Source: Hypericum androsaemum
Lineage: Eukaryota; Streptophyta; Magnoliopsida; Malpighiales; Hypericaceae
NCBI GenBank assembly: GCA_963995505.1
Contig: OZ023182.1
Coordinates: 2,061,001-2,125,000, forward strand
DNA length: 64,000 bases
Reading direction: 5' to 3'
Under the pieces are notes generated by a model. That model was given only the letters and a program-made list of their open reading frames with translations, ran no database searches and had not been told where the DNA came from. Positions 12,401 to 23,597 of the stretch are shown here, in pieces. A program made the position numbers and the translations under genes. Position 1 is the stretch's first letter. Every line of letters begins with the position of its first letter.

Positions 12401-13621
12401 ACTGTTTTTCTCCATGAAGAATTGGATGAAGAAATCTACATGATTCAGCCTGAGGGCTACATTCAAAAAAGGCTGCGAACACAAAGTTTGCAAATTGAAT
12501 AGATCAATTTATGGCCTTAAGCAGTCGTCTAGACAGTGGTATATTCGCTTTCATAATACGATCATGCAGCATGATTTTATAATGATAGACGAAAATCACT
12601 GCGTGTATGTTAAGCGATCAGGAAAGAAGTTTGTTATCATCACTTTGTATGTTGATGACATACTTTTAGCTGGAAATGACAAGGGATTTCTTGTCGAAAT
12701 CAAAGATTGGTTATCTTCCAACTTTGAAATGAAAGACATGGGTGAAGCGAATTACATACTCGGAGTTAAGATTTCGAGAAATCATTCGAAAAGAATAGTA
12801 TCTCTTTCACAAGAGACATATATTCGTAAAGTAGTAGAACGTTTCAATTGTGATCACAGTAACCCAAAGTATGTCCCATTAGTTAAAGGTCATAATTTGG
12901 GTAAGGACATGTGCCCAAAAATAGCTAAACAACGTGGGGATATGGAGAAGATTCCTTATGCCAATGCAGTTGGATGCCTGATGTACGCAATGTTGTGTAC
13001 TAGACCTGATATTTGCTATGCTGTTGGGATAACAAGCAGATATCAGTCTGATCCAGGCAGTGCTCACTAGAAGGCTGTCAAAGGAATTTTAAAATATTTG
13101 AACACTACTGCAGAATACTCCTTGTGCTATCAAGGCCGTGACCTAATATTGAGTGGCTATACTGATGATGATTGGGGGGGGGGGGGGGGGGCGATGTGGA
13201 TAAGAAAAAATCTACATCTGAATTCATTTTCTTGTTGAACGGGGGTGCTATCTCATGGAGTAGTAAGAAGCAAACATGTGTATCCCTGTCAATAATGGAA
13301 GCAGAATATGTAGCTTCAGCTCATGCTACACAAGAAGCGGTATAGTTGAAGAGATTCTTAAGCCATCTCTCCCTGATCAACTTGACGGAGCCCGTGAGTC
13401 TATTCTGTTACAACCAGGCAGCTATAGCATATGCTAAGGATCCTAGATTCCATAGCAGGGCTAAGCATATAGATATTAAATTTTACTTTGTTAGAAATTT
13501 AATAAAATATAAAGAACTGTGTATGAAATATATATCTACACGAGATATGGCCGCAGATCCAATGACTAAAGCATTATCTCGAGAAGTATTCGAGAGACAT
13601 GTTAAGTCACTGAGTTTATGA
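9499..13621 (+). pseudogene. Decayed copia A1 gag-pol
   Basis: The copia polyprotein is in order but broken. Gag (9499-10330) has the UBN2-type capsid core and a zinc knuckle with its first cysteine replaced by tyrosine (YFNCQQKGHFAKDC). Protease shows DSGATDH at about 10410. A gag-pre-integrase part shows LWHSRLGH, and the integrase core runs from about 11000 to 11600. Reverse transcriptase spans about 12250-13000 with YVDD near 12650, and RNase H ends at 13621 with its CDNQ motif changed to CYNQ. Breaks include in-frame stops near 9748, 10647, 10862, 11957, 12150, 13068 and 13343, frameshifts near 10140 and 12470, and an 18-G run at 13174-13191 replacing GGGGAGGT of the sister copy. It cannot make a working polyprotein. 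Confidence 0.93.
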
Positions 13622-14576
13622 CGGTTTCATTTGTAATCCAATTAGTTGGAATAAAGGAGTTTTGTTTGGCAATATGAGTTATTTATGAAATATGTCAGAC
13701 AGAGAAGTAGCCCACTCACACGGGTGTTTACCTCAGTGGGAGTCAAGAAGATGATTCCTAGATGAGATGAGGTAGTTATTGGACATACATAAGTGCATGT
13801 CCTATGACAAAATGCCGTCTTGCTCAAGAGCAAGTTTCCTTATGGGATGCAGGAATAAGTTGATGCATTTGGATTTTCTACAATCCATATGATAAGATAT
13901 AAGTAGAACTTATCATACTGTTTGTCCTATTAGCCTAGAGTTAAGCTAAGGCTGATACTTTAGTATGGTGTTAAATAACATGTGCTCTTTTAAAAAGGAA
14001 AATATACCATAACACGTGATCAGTATCATGTGTGCTACTCGACCACTGGATGGGATGAAAATGTTGAGTGATTTCACAATCCCTGGTGTGAGACCAATTT
14101 TTGAGAACTGTGATTTCCAAAATCTATCCTTAAGATCCTAAACGTATTCTGGAAGTATGATCCAGTGCTGCTAGTTTGGAAAGTTCATGAAAAGGTTATG
14201 GCATAGCGATTCGACCTGGCAGGGCTGACCAGAAAAGTAGGTTGTATCATTATGAAAAGAATATAGTTAAGAGAGAAGGAACTATGTTCATCACATTCTG
14301 AGTTTCATGGTCAGGTGCACCAATTGTATTGAAAAGTACAATAGTGAACCCGAATATAATTGTTTGAAATCACTAATGTGAACAATGGAATGTGACATGA
14401 GTCCTGGGGTAATAGCATACATTATACTAGAAGGTTGTCGAGATGCTACTATTCAAGTAGCTTGAGTGTCCGTGCTCTTGAATTTGGCTTAATATACTCG
14501 AGTGTGCTGGTCGCACGAAATTCTTTAAAGAAATCTGATAACTGTTGATCAAGGTCAATAATAATTGAGTGGGAGA
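13622..14576 (+). other. Copia A1 3' untranslated region and polypurine tract
   Basis: About 950 bp of non-coding sequence lies between RNase H and the 3' LTR, and most of it is shared with A2 (25260-25918). It ends in GAGTGGGAGA, the likely plus-strand primer. Confidence 0.75.
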
Positions 14577-15165
14577 TGTTGGACATTGGGCCCATCAGGC
14601 AATTATTATTGTGCCTGATTGGGCCCAGGCCCATCAGGCCCATAAGTTGGGTTGGATGGGCCGGTCAACCCGTGTTGACCGGCCCGAAGCTACTCAAGCA
14701 CCACGTCAACGTGACGTGGCGATGATGTCATAATTGGCGTCCACGTGGCAAAGCTAGGGGTAGCCTTGCCACGTGGTGGACATGTAGTCCGAAGTGCCAC
14801 GTGGCATGCTTCATGGCGGACACGCGGTCCGAAGTGCCACGTGGCGGACATGCGGCCGAGAGCGCCACGTGTCGCCATGTGGCGTGCCACGTGTTTGTAA
14901 GTTTGCCCACAACCACTCAATAAGAAAGAAAAAATTCTGGATTAGTTCCTGAATTTTGATCAGATTTTCTATAGAGAAAATCTCGTGAAAATCAATTACT
15001 AATCTGTTAAAACGTGATCGTAATTCGACTAGCACGAAGACATTGTGGACCCGAACCTGTGGACCTCTTGTTTCAACAAGTAAGTGATTTATTATTAACG
15101 AATTAGTTTATTAATTATTCGGCTTTAATACGTAATTACTCGTTAATTACGCGTTGAAACCTTCA
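14577..15165 (+). repeat. 3' LTR of copia A1, TATA region deleted
   Basis: The 589-bp LTR matches 6742-7376 but lacks the 54 bp that correspond to 7051-7104, so the TATA box and its flanking arms are gone (junction at 14893/14894). It keeps the G-boxes and a perfect 12-bp inverted repeat, GGGCCGGTCAAC / GTTGACCGGCCC, at 14658-14685. Confidence 0.9.
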
Positions 15166-17699
15166 TATCCAAAAACATCGTGTCGAGGCCTTGTGCCACT
15201 TGCACTCAAGGGGCGTGGAAAAATAGAAAGAGCTGAAAGATACAAGTGCGGTGAATAAAAAAATCGGACATCCAAATAATTAATAAGAAGATTATTAATT
15301 ATTCGCTAATAGGATCCAGACGTTAAAAAAGGAGAGGGGGCCAAACAGTGGCCTAGATTCGGTTGCTAAGAATCTGATTTGGTCTGTGCTTTACATTAGG
15401 GCCAAGGCTTAACTCGTGCGTTGGCGCATAAAGACAGGCCCAATAAGTGTCCACCTCCCAGTGGTCCACCTCACACTGGGTACCTTTTTATAATCCAACT
15501 TTCCTCTTTCAAATGGTGTTAGGGACCTGGGGAGCAAAATTTTACACTTTCGCAATCTTCTGCCTGTCAGCTGCCCATTGGCTAGAATATTTAATCCATT
15601 CCCATTCCTCAATTTATTAATTTCTTTACGCTTTTCAAATTTCTTCCCAAATTTTTTAGTGGATATCCTTTTATTTTTCTAATGCCATGGCCACCACATA
15701 GTTAGAGTACAATTATAGCAGTTTTAAGTTCACTTTAGGTATGACAATGATTGGTCTGATCCGCAACTCTTGACGTCGTCCGCTAGAAATAGCAACCATG
15801 CCATATATTCAATACTCATGTATTTTGGTGTTGGGCTAACAATAATAGATACGAGATTAATTCGAGAATGATCAATTAAAATTTTTATATTTATAAACAA
15901 GTAGACTATATTTGTAATTAGTATGGTGATAATTTTAATAGTAATTTATTGTGGTAAAAATTTGGTAGAATGTCAAAACGAATTTGAGACCAGATCCAAA
16001 ATGATCGTCCCAAGAGTGTGGTTCAAACAAAAAGGAAGGGGAAAAAATATGTGGGAATGGGAGATAACATATAGATTGGAATTGGTAGGAGAAAAAAGAA
16101 TTGGAGGGGGAGAAGTTTATTGAGAGTATAAGGGGAGGGGAAAACAAGAGCTTATGTTTGATACATGGTGTTCCTCTTATACTCAAACTCTCCTCATATA
16201 GAAAAATCTATCCTAGCCCCGGCCTAATATAGAAAAATATTCAATATAAGAAAACCTATGTCGTGTTCAATATAGAAAAATCTAAACTGACCTCGACCTA
16301 ATATAGGAAAACCTAAACTGCCGAGACTTATAACCTAATTTTGACCCTTCTGCCGATTTTAGACATGACACATAAATACATAATTGCGGATCTTCGTCTT
16401 ATATATATGTAACTTTTGGAATCTTGGCAATCTGATATTTGAGCAAAAAATTATGATCGTTTTACCGAGACAAAGTAGGCACGAAACTACGAATTAATTT
16501 TCTGCTCCAACATAATCTCAGGTTAAACAAGAATTCTTTGTTCTAATTGGTTCCCGGATATCTAGTGATTTTCCGAAGAGAAAATTATGCATTGATCCCC
16601 AGATCTAATGCTTTGTCGATCACTCATTCGCTAGAATTGTATAGATTAAACCAGGCTAATTTCCTATTAGAGTTTGTCCTTTATTTCTCTTTTCTCTATA
16701 AACCTACTTTATTTTGTTTGATTTACACGGCTCTGAGCACGGCACCGTAGTATTAAAATCTTTTAGTAAAGGGACGTACTCTTTGGATATGTTAAATTTG
16801 TGTAATTCATAATGACTAGGCAAGTTTATACACGTGAGGTGGGCATCTAGCATATAGCATTTTAACAATATAAAAAAATAAACAATTCAACAATACTAGC
16901 CATACGACATGAATTTACAATAACTGATCTAAAAACGAATATGAAATAGACCATGGATTTTTTTTCAAGAAATTAAAGTAGATCTCCTTGCTAATTATGG
17001 TAAAGATAATTGGTGACCAGGATCTGACCCAAGATTGGTATTTTTGAATTTTTTATGTTATAATTGATGTAATTGTTTGGCAATCTCAATATAGGGGACC
17101 AGCCCCTCCACTTTGAAAAAAAAAACCCAATTAAAATTAAGCAATTATTTTGGCCGTATTCTTGAATACGCGATACTCATTTGGCAGTTTCCGCAATAGG
17201 AGCTTGCCTAAAGTCTACCAATCAAAAGCTCCCATTATTTTCCTGCAAACGTGATTTAAAACATATTAAATCATGTCCAACTTTTCCTCCCATTCTCAAA
17301 AAACCTTCTAAGATCCCTTCTCAGTTGCCCAATTTTTTATCTACTTTATTTTAGAATAGTTTTTCAATAATAGTTTAACAACCAGAAAAACATGAAATCA
17401 AAATCTCATTAAAAACTTCAAATTTTCATTACTGGACTCAACACTCATTCAGTTGTTACCTTGTTAGTAGGTCACAACTGCGTCATCAAATGTTTGTGCG
17501 CTTAACTCTCCAACTGCCCGTTTTAGGATTGGTCGAGCGGGGTTTTAAGTTCTGGTCAATGGGTAATTTTGTCATTTTTACCAGCTGTTTTCATCAGCAT
17601 TGCGTCCTAGATGATGAAAATATCATGTCATATTATGCAACTTATCAATTAAAGATGATTGGGATCCATTGGTGTAGAGGGAATTCAATTAAAGATGTT
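15166..17699. other. Intergenic, no gene seen
   Basis: AT-rich single-copy-looking sequence. Open frames are short and overlap on both strands. A small tandem repeat lies at 16195-16330. Confidence 0.4.
16195..16330. repeat. Degenerate ~31-bp tandem repeat
   Basis: Four imperfect copies of a unit of the form ATATAGAAAAATCTAAACTG plus CCTCGACCTA; the second copy is longer by about 12 bp. Confidence 0.6.
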
Positions 17700-18062
17700 C
17701 TGGAGCTCTAGTCCGGATTGGTTCGGGGTAGAATATTTCAGAAGGTCTGGTTTTTTTTTGTTCGTGGCAATCGTTTGGGGTCTCTAGTTATGTCGGAATC
17801 GTATTGTTTTTCAAGGCGAACATTTTAGTCATGAGCCTTTTTTGCATTCCATCACTTTCCATGTTAGAGAATAAATTTTGTGAGCGAATTCGACTAAGAT
17901 TTTTTGTTCTACCTAGATTCATTAGGTGGAGATTAGCTTGGTTACATACCTTGTGTAATTAGGTTATTTTGTATAGTTGGGGCTTCTTATTTGTAAGGAG
18001 TGCCTAGATTGTAATTACCAAGTTCAAGGAGGAATGAAATTTATCTATTTATCAAAAAAAAT
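17700..18062 (+). mobile_element. 3' end of a 5'-truncated LINE
   Basis: One plus-strand frame reads FVAIVWGL, a stop, then LCRNRIVFQGE, which resembles the C-terminal tail of plant L1-type ORF2 proteins (the WxxWxxRNxxxFxG region). Further stops show decay. It ends in ATGAAATTTATCTATTTATC followed by poly-A, a usual plant LINE tail. The left limit is approximate. Confidence 0.6.
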
Positions 18063-18564
18063 TATCAATTTACTATATTCACATTACGATCAGAGATTTG
18101 AACTTCTCTCTCGTTAATTTTTTGAAAAATAAATTTTTATAACAAAAATACTCACTGTCAATTAAAATTTGGACCTCCGTCAAATCTTTCTCTCTAGTGA
18201 GTTGAAATCGTACATCAAGAAACCTTTTTCGTGAGACGACAAGTAATTTATTAAGGTTTAAGATCGGTTAACAACTCCGACGACCCTAGAAAAGGATCCT
18301 TGTTGAAAAAAATGGGTGCAACCTCCGATATCAGGCATTGTCCACCAATGGCCTTAATTTCGTATCAATAATTTGGTGGTAGGTAATTAATACATACGCA
18401 CATGAATTAGAATGATCAAGAAAATGGCAACCAGCTTAAGTAATGACATATTGTAAATACTAAAATATATTTGACGGCTAGCCGACTTTGAAATGTTACG
18501 TGCTGGCTGTGGCAACCTTATGCGACATTTGAGTGAAAGCTCGTCCAATTATATTGAATTGTGG

Positions 18565-18770
18565 GGCCATGTTGGTGGATATGTGTGATCTTAAGTAGAA
18601 ATTTTCAAATGGTTTATAGTTTAACGATGCAAGGATCTTTGTGAGGTCTTTTTTTCGATAAGTAGAAATTTTATTAATAAATAACAATCTTTGTGAGGCC
18701 ATGTTGGTGGATATGTGTGATATTAAGTAGAATTTGTCGAATGATTTATAGTTTAACGATGCAAGATATT
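18565..18770. repeat. Direct duplication around a 40-bp LINE-tail insertion
   Basis: Two ~70-bp copies of a sequence starting GGCCATGTTGGTGGATATGT lie 132 bp apart (18565 and 18697). Between them, 18647-18686 is a reversed LINE-type tail (poly-T, then AAGTAGAAATTTTATTAATA) flanked by the perfect 12-bp direct repeat ATCTTTGTGAGG at 18635-18646 and 18687-18698. Confidence 0.7.
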
Positions 18771-21221
18771 AATAAATTAAAGAAGTTCAGAATTTAAATT
18801 TTGATAAAATAGAATCTACGATGGTCTTATATATTAAGTGATAATATTTTAGTCATTCATTTTTCAATAAAATTTAAGATTTGGCGGAGTAATATACATC
18901 GATCTACTTATAAATTTATAAAAAAGTAAAAATTGATCCGATGAATATACGTGGCGGTGGCATGGTGGGTTTATTGAGACATAAAGAGACGGATCATAGC
19001 CATGGCTTCTTAGGGGATATTGCACGTTTTCATGTTATTGGCGCTCCCTCGTACTGTTGGTAAGGAGAGATCAGTTAGAATCTTATATTTCAAAACTCGT
19101 TCAGCACCTTTTACATTCACGAGTGAATAATTAATCCCTTCCGGTTAATAGAGACACATTATTTATATAATGGCACTTATGTCATCATATTTAAGTCATA
19201 CAAACTCGAATCAACTATGTATTAAATATGATTCAATTTGTCAATATGATTACGTCTAAAGGTCTATCAATTTCCCTTGCTTTTGTAATTCCCTTATGGC
19301 ACCAACCATCTATCTCGCATCCGCCAGGTCCAACGTGATCTCGCATGCGTCAGGTGACTTGGCACGTGTCGGGTTCGCGCCAGGTAATTGTTAGAAGATT
19401 TTTATTAATTAATCGTAAGGTAATCCTTTTGTATATAAGCGATGTTTATAAGATTGGTTATAATCATATTTTTGCTTAGGCAAAATGTGCTCATGAGCAC
19501 TATATGTTGTAATAAATAGTAAATTGAATTACTTACCATTTATGACATTTATTTTTTAATAAATAAAAAAATTGTTCAAAAAGAGAAAACTAAATTTTAT
19601 TAAGTTTTTGAAAAATATATGTTTAATATTTTAAATATACAGACATAGATAATATGCTTAAAAAGTTAAATTATTGGATATGAAACATTGAGCACTAATT
19701 AATTTTTCTCTATAAGTATAAGTTTATATTAAATATTTATTCGTTTGATGCCGTAGGACGTGCGTATGGAATATTGAGCACTAATCAATTCATGTGATCA
19801 AGGAAGAGCACTTTACCTTCTCAAAAAAAAAAAAGAGGAGCACTTTCTGATCTGAAATACATGCGTATAAAAATGGTAGGACGTGCAAAGTAAATATTGC
19901 GACAGAAAAAAAAAACTTTGAAAGGAATATTCCGTTTGCGGGGCCCATCATCGAAACAGACCAAAAAGAGCCAGCGCCCGTAAATGGACACAACATATAA
20001 GCACTTTAACAGCTCAACCTGTAGACAGCTTACAACTGTCCGATTCTCATTTGTTCAGCGACCCACGTGGCAATCCAGATAAGACAGGCAAACCCGGACA
20101 GCTGCTCAGGACTGGGACATGAAAATTTTAAACTATTTGAACCTATTTGATGCATTTTAAATTATATTATTTAAACACGAAAATTACGATACCACATAAT
20201 ATAAAAGTGCACTTTTCCCTAACTTCAATTTAAAGGAGATCTAATCTTTAAGATATTTCCTATATTTGTCATATTCCAACTCAGTGTTTACTGTTTTTTT
20301 TCTCGAATCAATATTACTCGAAAAAAATTGATCGTTTATCTACTAAAGTTATTTGAGTTTCTATTTAAGAATAAAAAATAATAATTTAAAAGCAAACTTG
20401 TCTTCTAACCGTTGTTAGCTGACGCATATTAGTACACAAAGAAAAACCAAGAACATGGATTTATTGCTAATTCAGTGTGTGTGTGTGTGCGCAATATTAT
20501 CAGGTGTTTCAAAAGCTTTACACCCAGAAATAAAGGAGCTTTAAAACCTAATTTCTTTAGCACGGTTGGTCTCTGTCCTTGGACTTGGTAGTTGGCTCAT
20601 GGCTGGGGTCCAAAGTAGCTTTTAGGACATTTAGCTTTGTTCTTGATGGAGATTTTTGGCTTCTCGTAGTCCATGCAAATGTCGCTTGTGACTCCATTCC
20701 CCAACCACATTTTTCAACTTCTAATGAACTTGTGGTTTAGACTTCGCAAATATGTGTTGGCCGAACGAGAAAATTTGTAATCTGAGCCATGTCATGTATC
20801 ACTATTTTTAAGAACCAATTATATTAAAACACAGTGCTCATTCAAACGCCTCTGAAACAGAGCCCAATGGGTTTGCAGTTGTAGAATAGGAGAGCTGAAT
20901 ATTTATATCTGATTTTTGGTCTCATATTCCCAAGAAAGAAATAGGAGAACTACGGGGATAGTAAATGGGCCGAAAAGGGGAAATGAACCAGGTCCAAAGT
21001 TTAGCCAGCCCCTCCGTCTCACTAGTTATCTTCATATTCCCTAATCCCTATTACCTTCTCCTCCTTTCCTTTCTTCATCCTACTAAAGGAAATATTAGGA
21101 TACCCCTTTAGTAAGCCTCTGCCCATCTTGCGTCGGGTCTATTTTTTTGGAAAAAATTCATAGGTCCAGTTCCTGAGTTTTTAATTATTAAACTGATCGG
21201 TTCCTCTTTTCATTTTTTTCA
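18771..21221. other. Intergenic, no gene seen
   Basis: AT-rich sequence with a (GT)n microsatellite near 20475. A motif ATTGAGCACTAATTAATT recurs at about 19690 and 19770. No open frame here is convincing. Confidence 0.4.
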
Positions 21222-21838
21222 GGGCAAATTGCACTCAACCTATGATTTGTTTAAATCATTGTTTTAGTCCCTCTTGTTTTGAAACAAAAAATTTGGCCTC
21301 CCTAGTTTGCTTTTATTGAACTCTAAAGCTCCTGCCGTCGGAATCGTGAAAATTTTCAACGAGGGTACCTGAAATGACCAAATTGCCCATCAATAAAGAA
21401 AAAAAATTACCACCTTCAACCTCCATAACTTAAAGAACACCAAATTATACAATAAAAATCAAACTAATTACTCAAAAAAAAGCAGGCGGTAATGTTTAAA
21501 GAATAGTAGAACGTAACAAAAAATACAAGCAACCCAAGAACGAATTGCGCAAAAAAAAAAAAGGTTCATAATCAAAAAAAAATCTCAAATCATGGTTACC
21601 CTCTTCTTCGGAGGAACGTTGAGGATGGAAAATCTCTTCCACCTCCACTAAGAAGGAACGTTCAAGGTGAGAATCTCTTCCACCTCCACCAAGAAAGTGA
21701 CGTGGCCGAGAACCAACTAACCCAACTCAACCAAAAAGGGCGGTCATTTTGGGAACTGTTGGACCTTGGGCCCAATAGGCAATTATTATTATGCCTAATT
21801 GGGCCCGGGCCCATTAGGCCCAAAAAGTTGGGTTGGAT

Positions 21839-21866
21839 GGGCCGGTCAACCCGCGTTGACCGGCCC
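21839..21866. promoter_or_regulatory. W-box palindrome in the A2 LTR
   Basis: GGGCCGGTCAAC, four bases, then GTTGACCGGCCC is a perfect 12-bp inverted repeat. It places two TTGACC W-box cores, the site bound by WRKY factors, head to head. The same palindrome is kept in the A1 3' LTR at 14658-14685. Binding is inferred. Confidence 0.55.
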
Positions 21867-21924
21867 AAGCTATGCAAGCGCCACGTCAGCGTGACGTGGC
21901 GCTGACGTCACATGTGACAGCCCA

Positions 21925-22145
21925 CGTGGCGCACCCACATGGCGCCACGTGGCAAAGCTAGACGTAGCCTTGCCACGTGGTGGACATGTGGACCAACGTG
22001 CCACGTGGCGAAGCTATTGGGTAGCTTTGCCACGTGGCGTGCCACGTGGTGGGCATGTGGCCTATGGCATGCCACGTGGCGACACGTGGCGTGCCACGTG
22101 GTGCGTTTTGGCTGTCCGGATTTCCCTATAAAAGGGGAAATCCGG
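21925..22145 (+). promoter_or_regulatory. G-box array and hairpin-flanked TATA box of A2 LTR
   Basis: Nine CACGTGG motifs, the G-box/ABRE type bound by plant bZIP and bHLH factors, are packed within about 180 bp directly upstream of TATAAAAG (22127-22134). The TATA box itself is the whole loop between perfect 11-bp arms CCGGATTTCCC (22116-22126) and GGGAAATCCGG (22135-22145). The 3' LTR keeps the same arrangement around 26003-26010. A stress- or hormone-responsive promoter is a reasonable inference but not shown. Confidence 0.65.
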
Positions 22146-22428
22146 CTGGACCAATTGGTAACTTTTCCCACAACTTCTCACTCAGAAAGGAAAATTCCGG
22201 ATCAGTTCCTGAATTTTGATCAGATTTTCGATTAAAGGAAATCTCGTGAAAATCGATTACGGATCCGTTCGAACGTGATCGTAATTCGACCAGCACGAAG
22301 AAATCGTGGACCCGAGCCTGTGGACCTCTTACTTCAACAAGTAAGTGATTTATTATTAACGAATTAGTTTGTTAATTCAACGGGTTTAACACGTAATTAC
22401 TCGTTAATTACGTGTCAAAACCGTCAAT

Positions 22429-22441
22429 TGGTATCAGAGCC
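22429..22441 (+). other. Primer-binding site (tRNA-iMet) of A2
   Basis: TGGTATCAGAGCC two bases after the LTR; as in A1. Confidence 0.93.
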
Positions 22442-23597
22442 ATGGTTGAACCATGTTTTGATGATAATATGATTTTTTAATTCAAGTAATTATGTGATTT
22501 ATTGAGTTAAAAATCATATTAATCGTGATTTTATGAAAAAACATAATCTGTTAGACTTTAATGTAATTAATTTGGAACCAGCTGGACTAAATTAAATTTT
22601 GCCTAACCACGCGGGCAAATTCGCGCACGCGCGAAACCTTAAGGTACCAATCTGAAATTTTGACCGCTTACGTGGCACCTGCGTGTCATGGACCGAGGTC
22701 CAATTTTCGGAAGACTTGGGGATTAATTGGAAATTTTCCCAAAAATCCCCAAATCGAAATCAACCCTAATCGGGCGATTTGGGCGTTTTCGCCCAAAAAC
22801 GAAATCCGTCGATTTCGTCGGAAATCCGACGATTTCGACGCCGGAGATCGACGATAGTCGATTCTCCGGCTTCTTCCCGACGTCCCGATACCACGTTTGT
22901 GGATCGGCGTCGCCGGAATCGCGAGATCGAGGACGACGACGGCGGAGAGGCGCCGAACGGAGAAGAGCTTCGTGGCGGAGAACGGCTGGACGACGACCCG
23001 CGCGGCCGCTACGGCCGTGATCATGAGGTCGAGACGCGTCGATTGCGAGCGGTCTCGGGCGCTGGTTCGTCGCCGTTCAGCGGCGGTCGTAGGAGGGAGA
23101 CGCGGCGGCGATTTCACCTTCGGGGTCGGGGAGAGAGAAAATTCGAGGGGAAAATATGTGAGGGGCAAAATCGTAATTTCACGATTTTTCCCGAAAATAT
23201 TTATACCCGGGTCAAGAAAATTAAAAAACCGGACGGATTGACCTGGTTTCTTGGTTCGACCCGATTTACGGTCAATTTTGACTTAAGTCAAAATTGGACC
23301 TATAAATTGGTTTTTTCTCTTTTAATTGGATAAAATCAGTTTTTATTCAATTAAAATCCAATAAATTGATAAAAATTTTGAGAAATTTTTGTCAATTAGG
23401 TTTATTAAAATTATATTTTAATAAACTTAAAAAGAAAATATTTTGGAACGAGTTCCGAGATATGTGAAAGTTAAACTAAAATCACATAAATTGATCCATA
23501 GAATGTTCATCAAAGATTGGAAAATGAGTTTTTCAATCTTATTTTGGGAAAATATGAGTATTAACCCGAAATTGAATTGCAATTGTTGCAAGATTTG
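22442..23597. other. Copia A2 leader with GC-rich core open on both strands
   Basis: Corresponds to 7391-8540 of A1. The GC-rich core, about 22780-23150, is open for 184 codons on the plus strand (22779-23333) and 160 codons on the minus strand (22686-23168). The minus-strand frame shares a recognisable stretch with the A1 minus-strand frame (HKRGIGTS, RRIDYRRS, IWGFLGKF). Either an antisense ORF or a side effect of GC content. Confidence 0.5.

Larger units (their letters stand above)
6742..15165 (+). mobile_element. Full-length Ty1/copia retrotransposon, copy A1
   Basis: The 8424-bp element has two LTRs (6742-7376 and 14577-15165), a methionine initiator tRNA primer-binding site, a leader ORF, a decayed gag-pol and a polypurine tract (GAGTGGGAGA, 14567-14576). 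The order protease, integrase, reverse transcriptase, RNase H places it in Ty1/copia. Flanks GATCC (6737-6741) and TATCC (15166-15170) look like a 5-bp target duplication with one change. The LTRs have diverged and each carries indels, so the insertion is old. It shares family with copy A2 at 21757-26302. Confidence 0.92.
21757..22426 (+). repeat. 5' LTR of copia A2
   Basis: The 670-bp LTR starts TGTTGGACCTTGGGCCC and ends CAAAACCGTCA. Near its left end GGGCCCAATAGGCA and TGCCTAATTGGGCCC (about 21768-21805) form an imperfect inverted repeat with one bulge. Confidence 0.93.
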
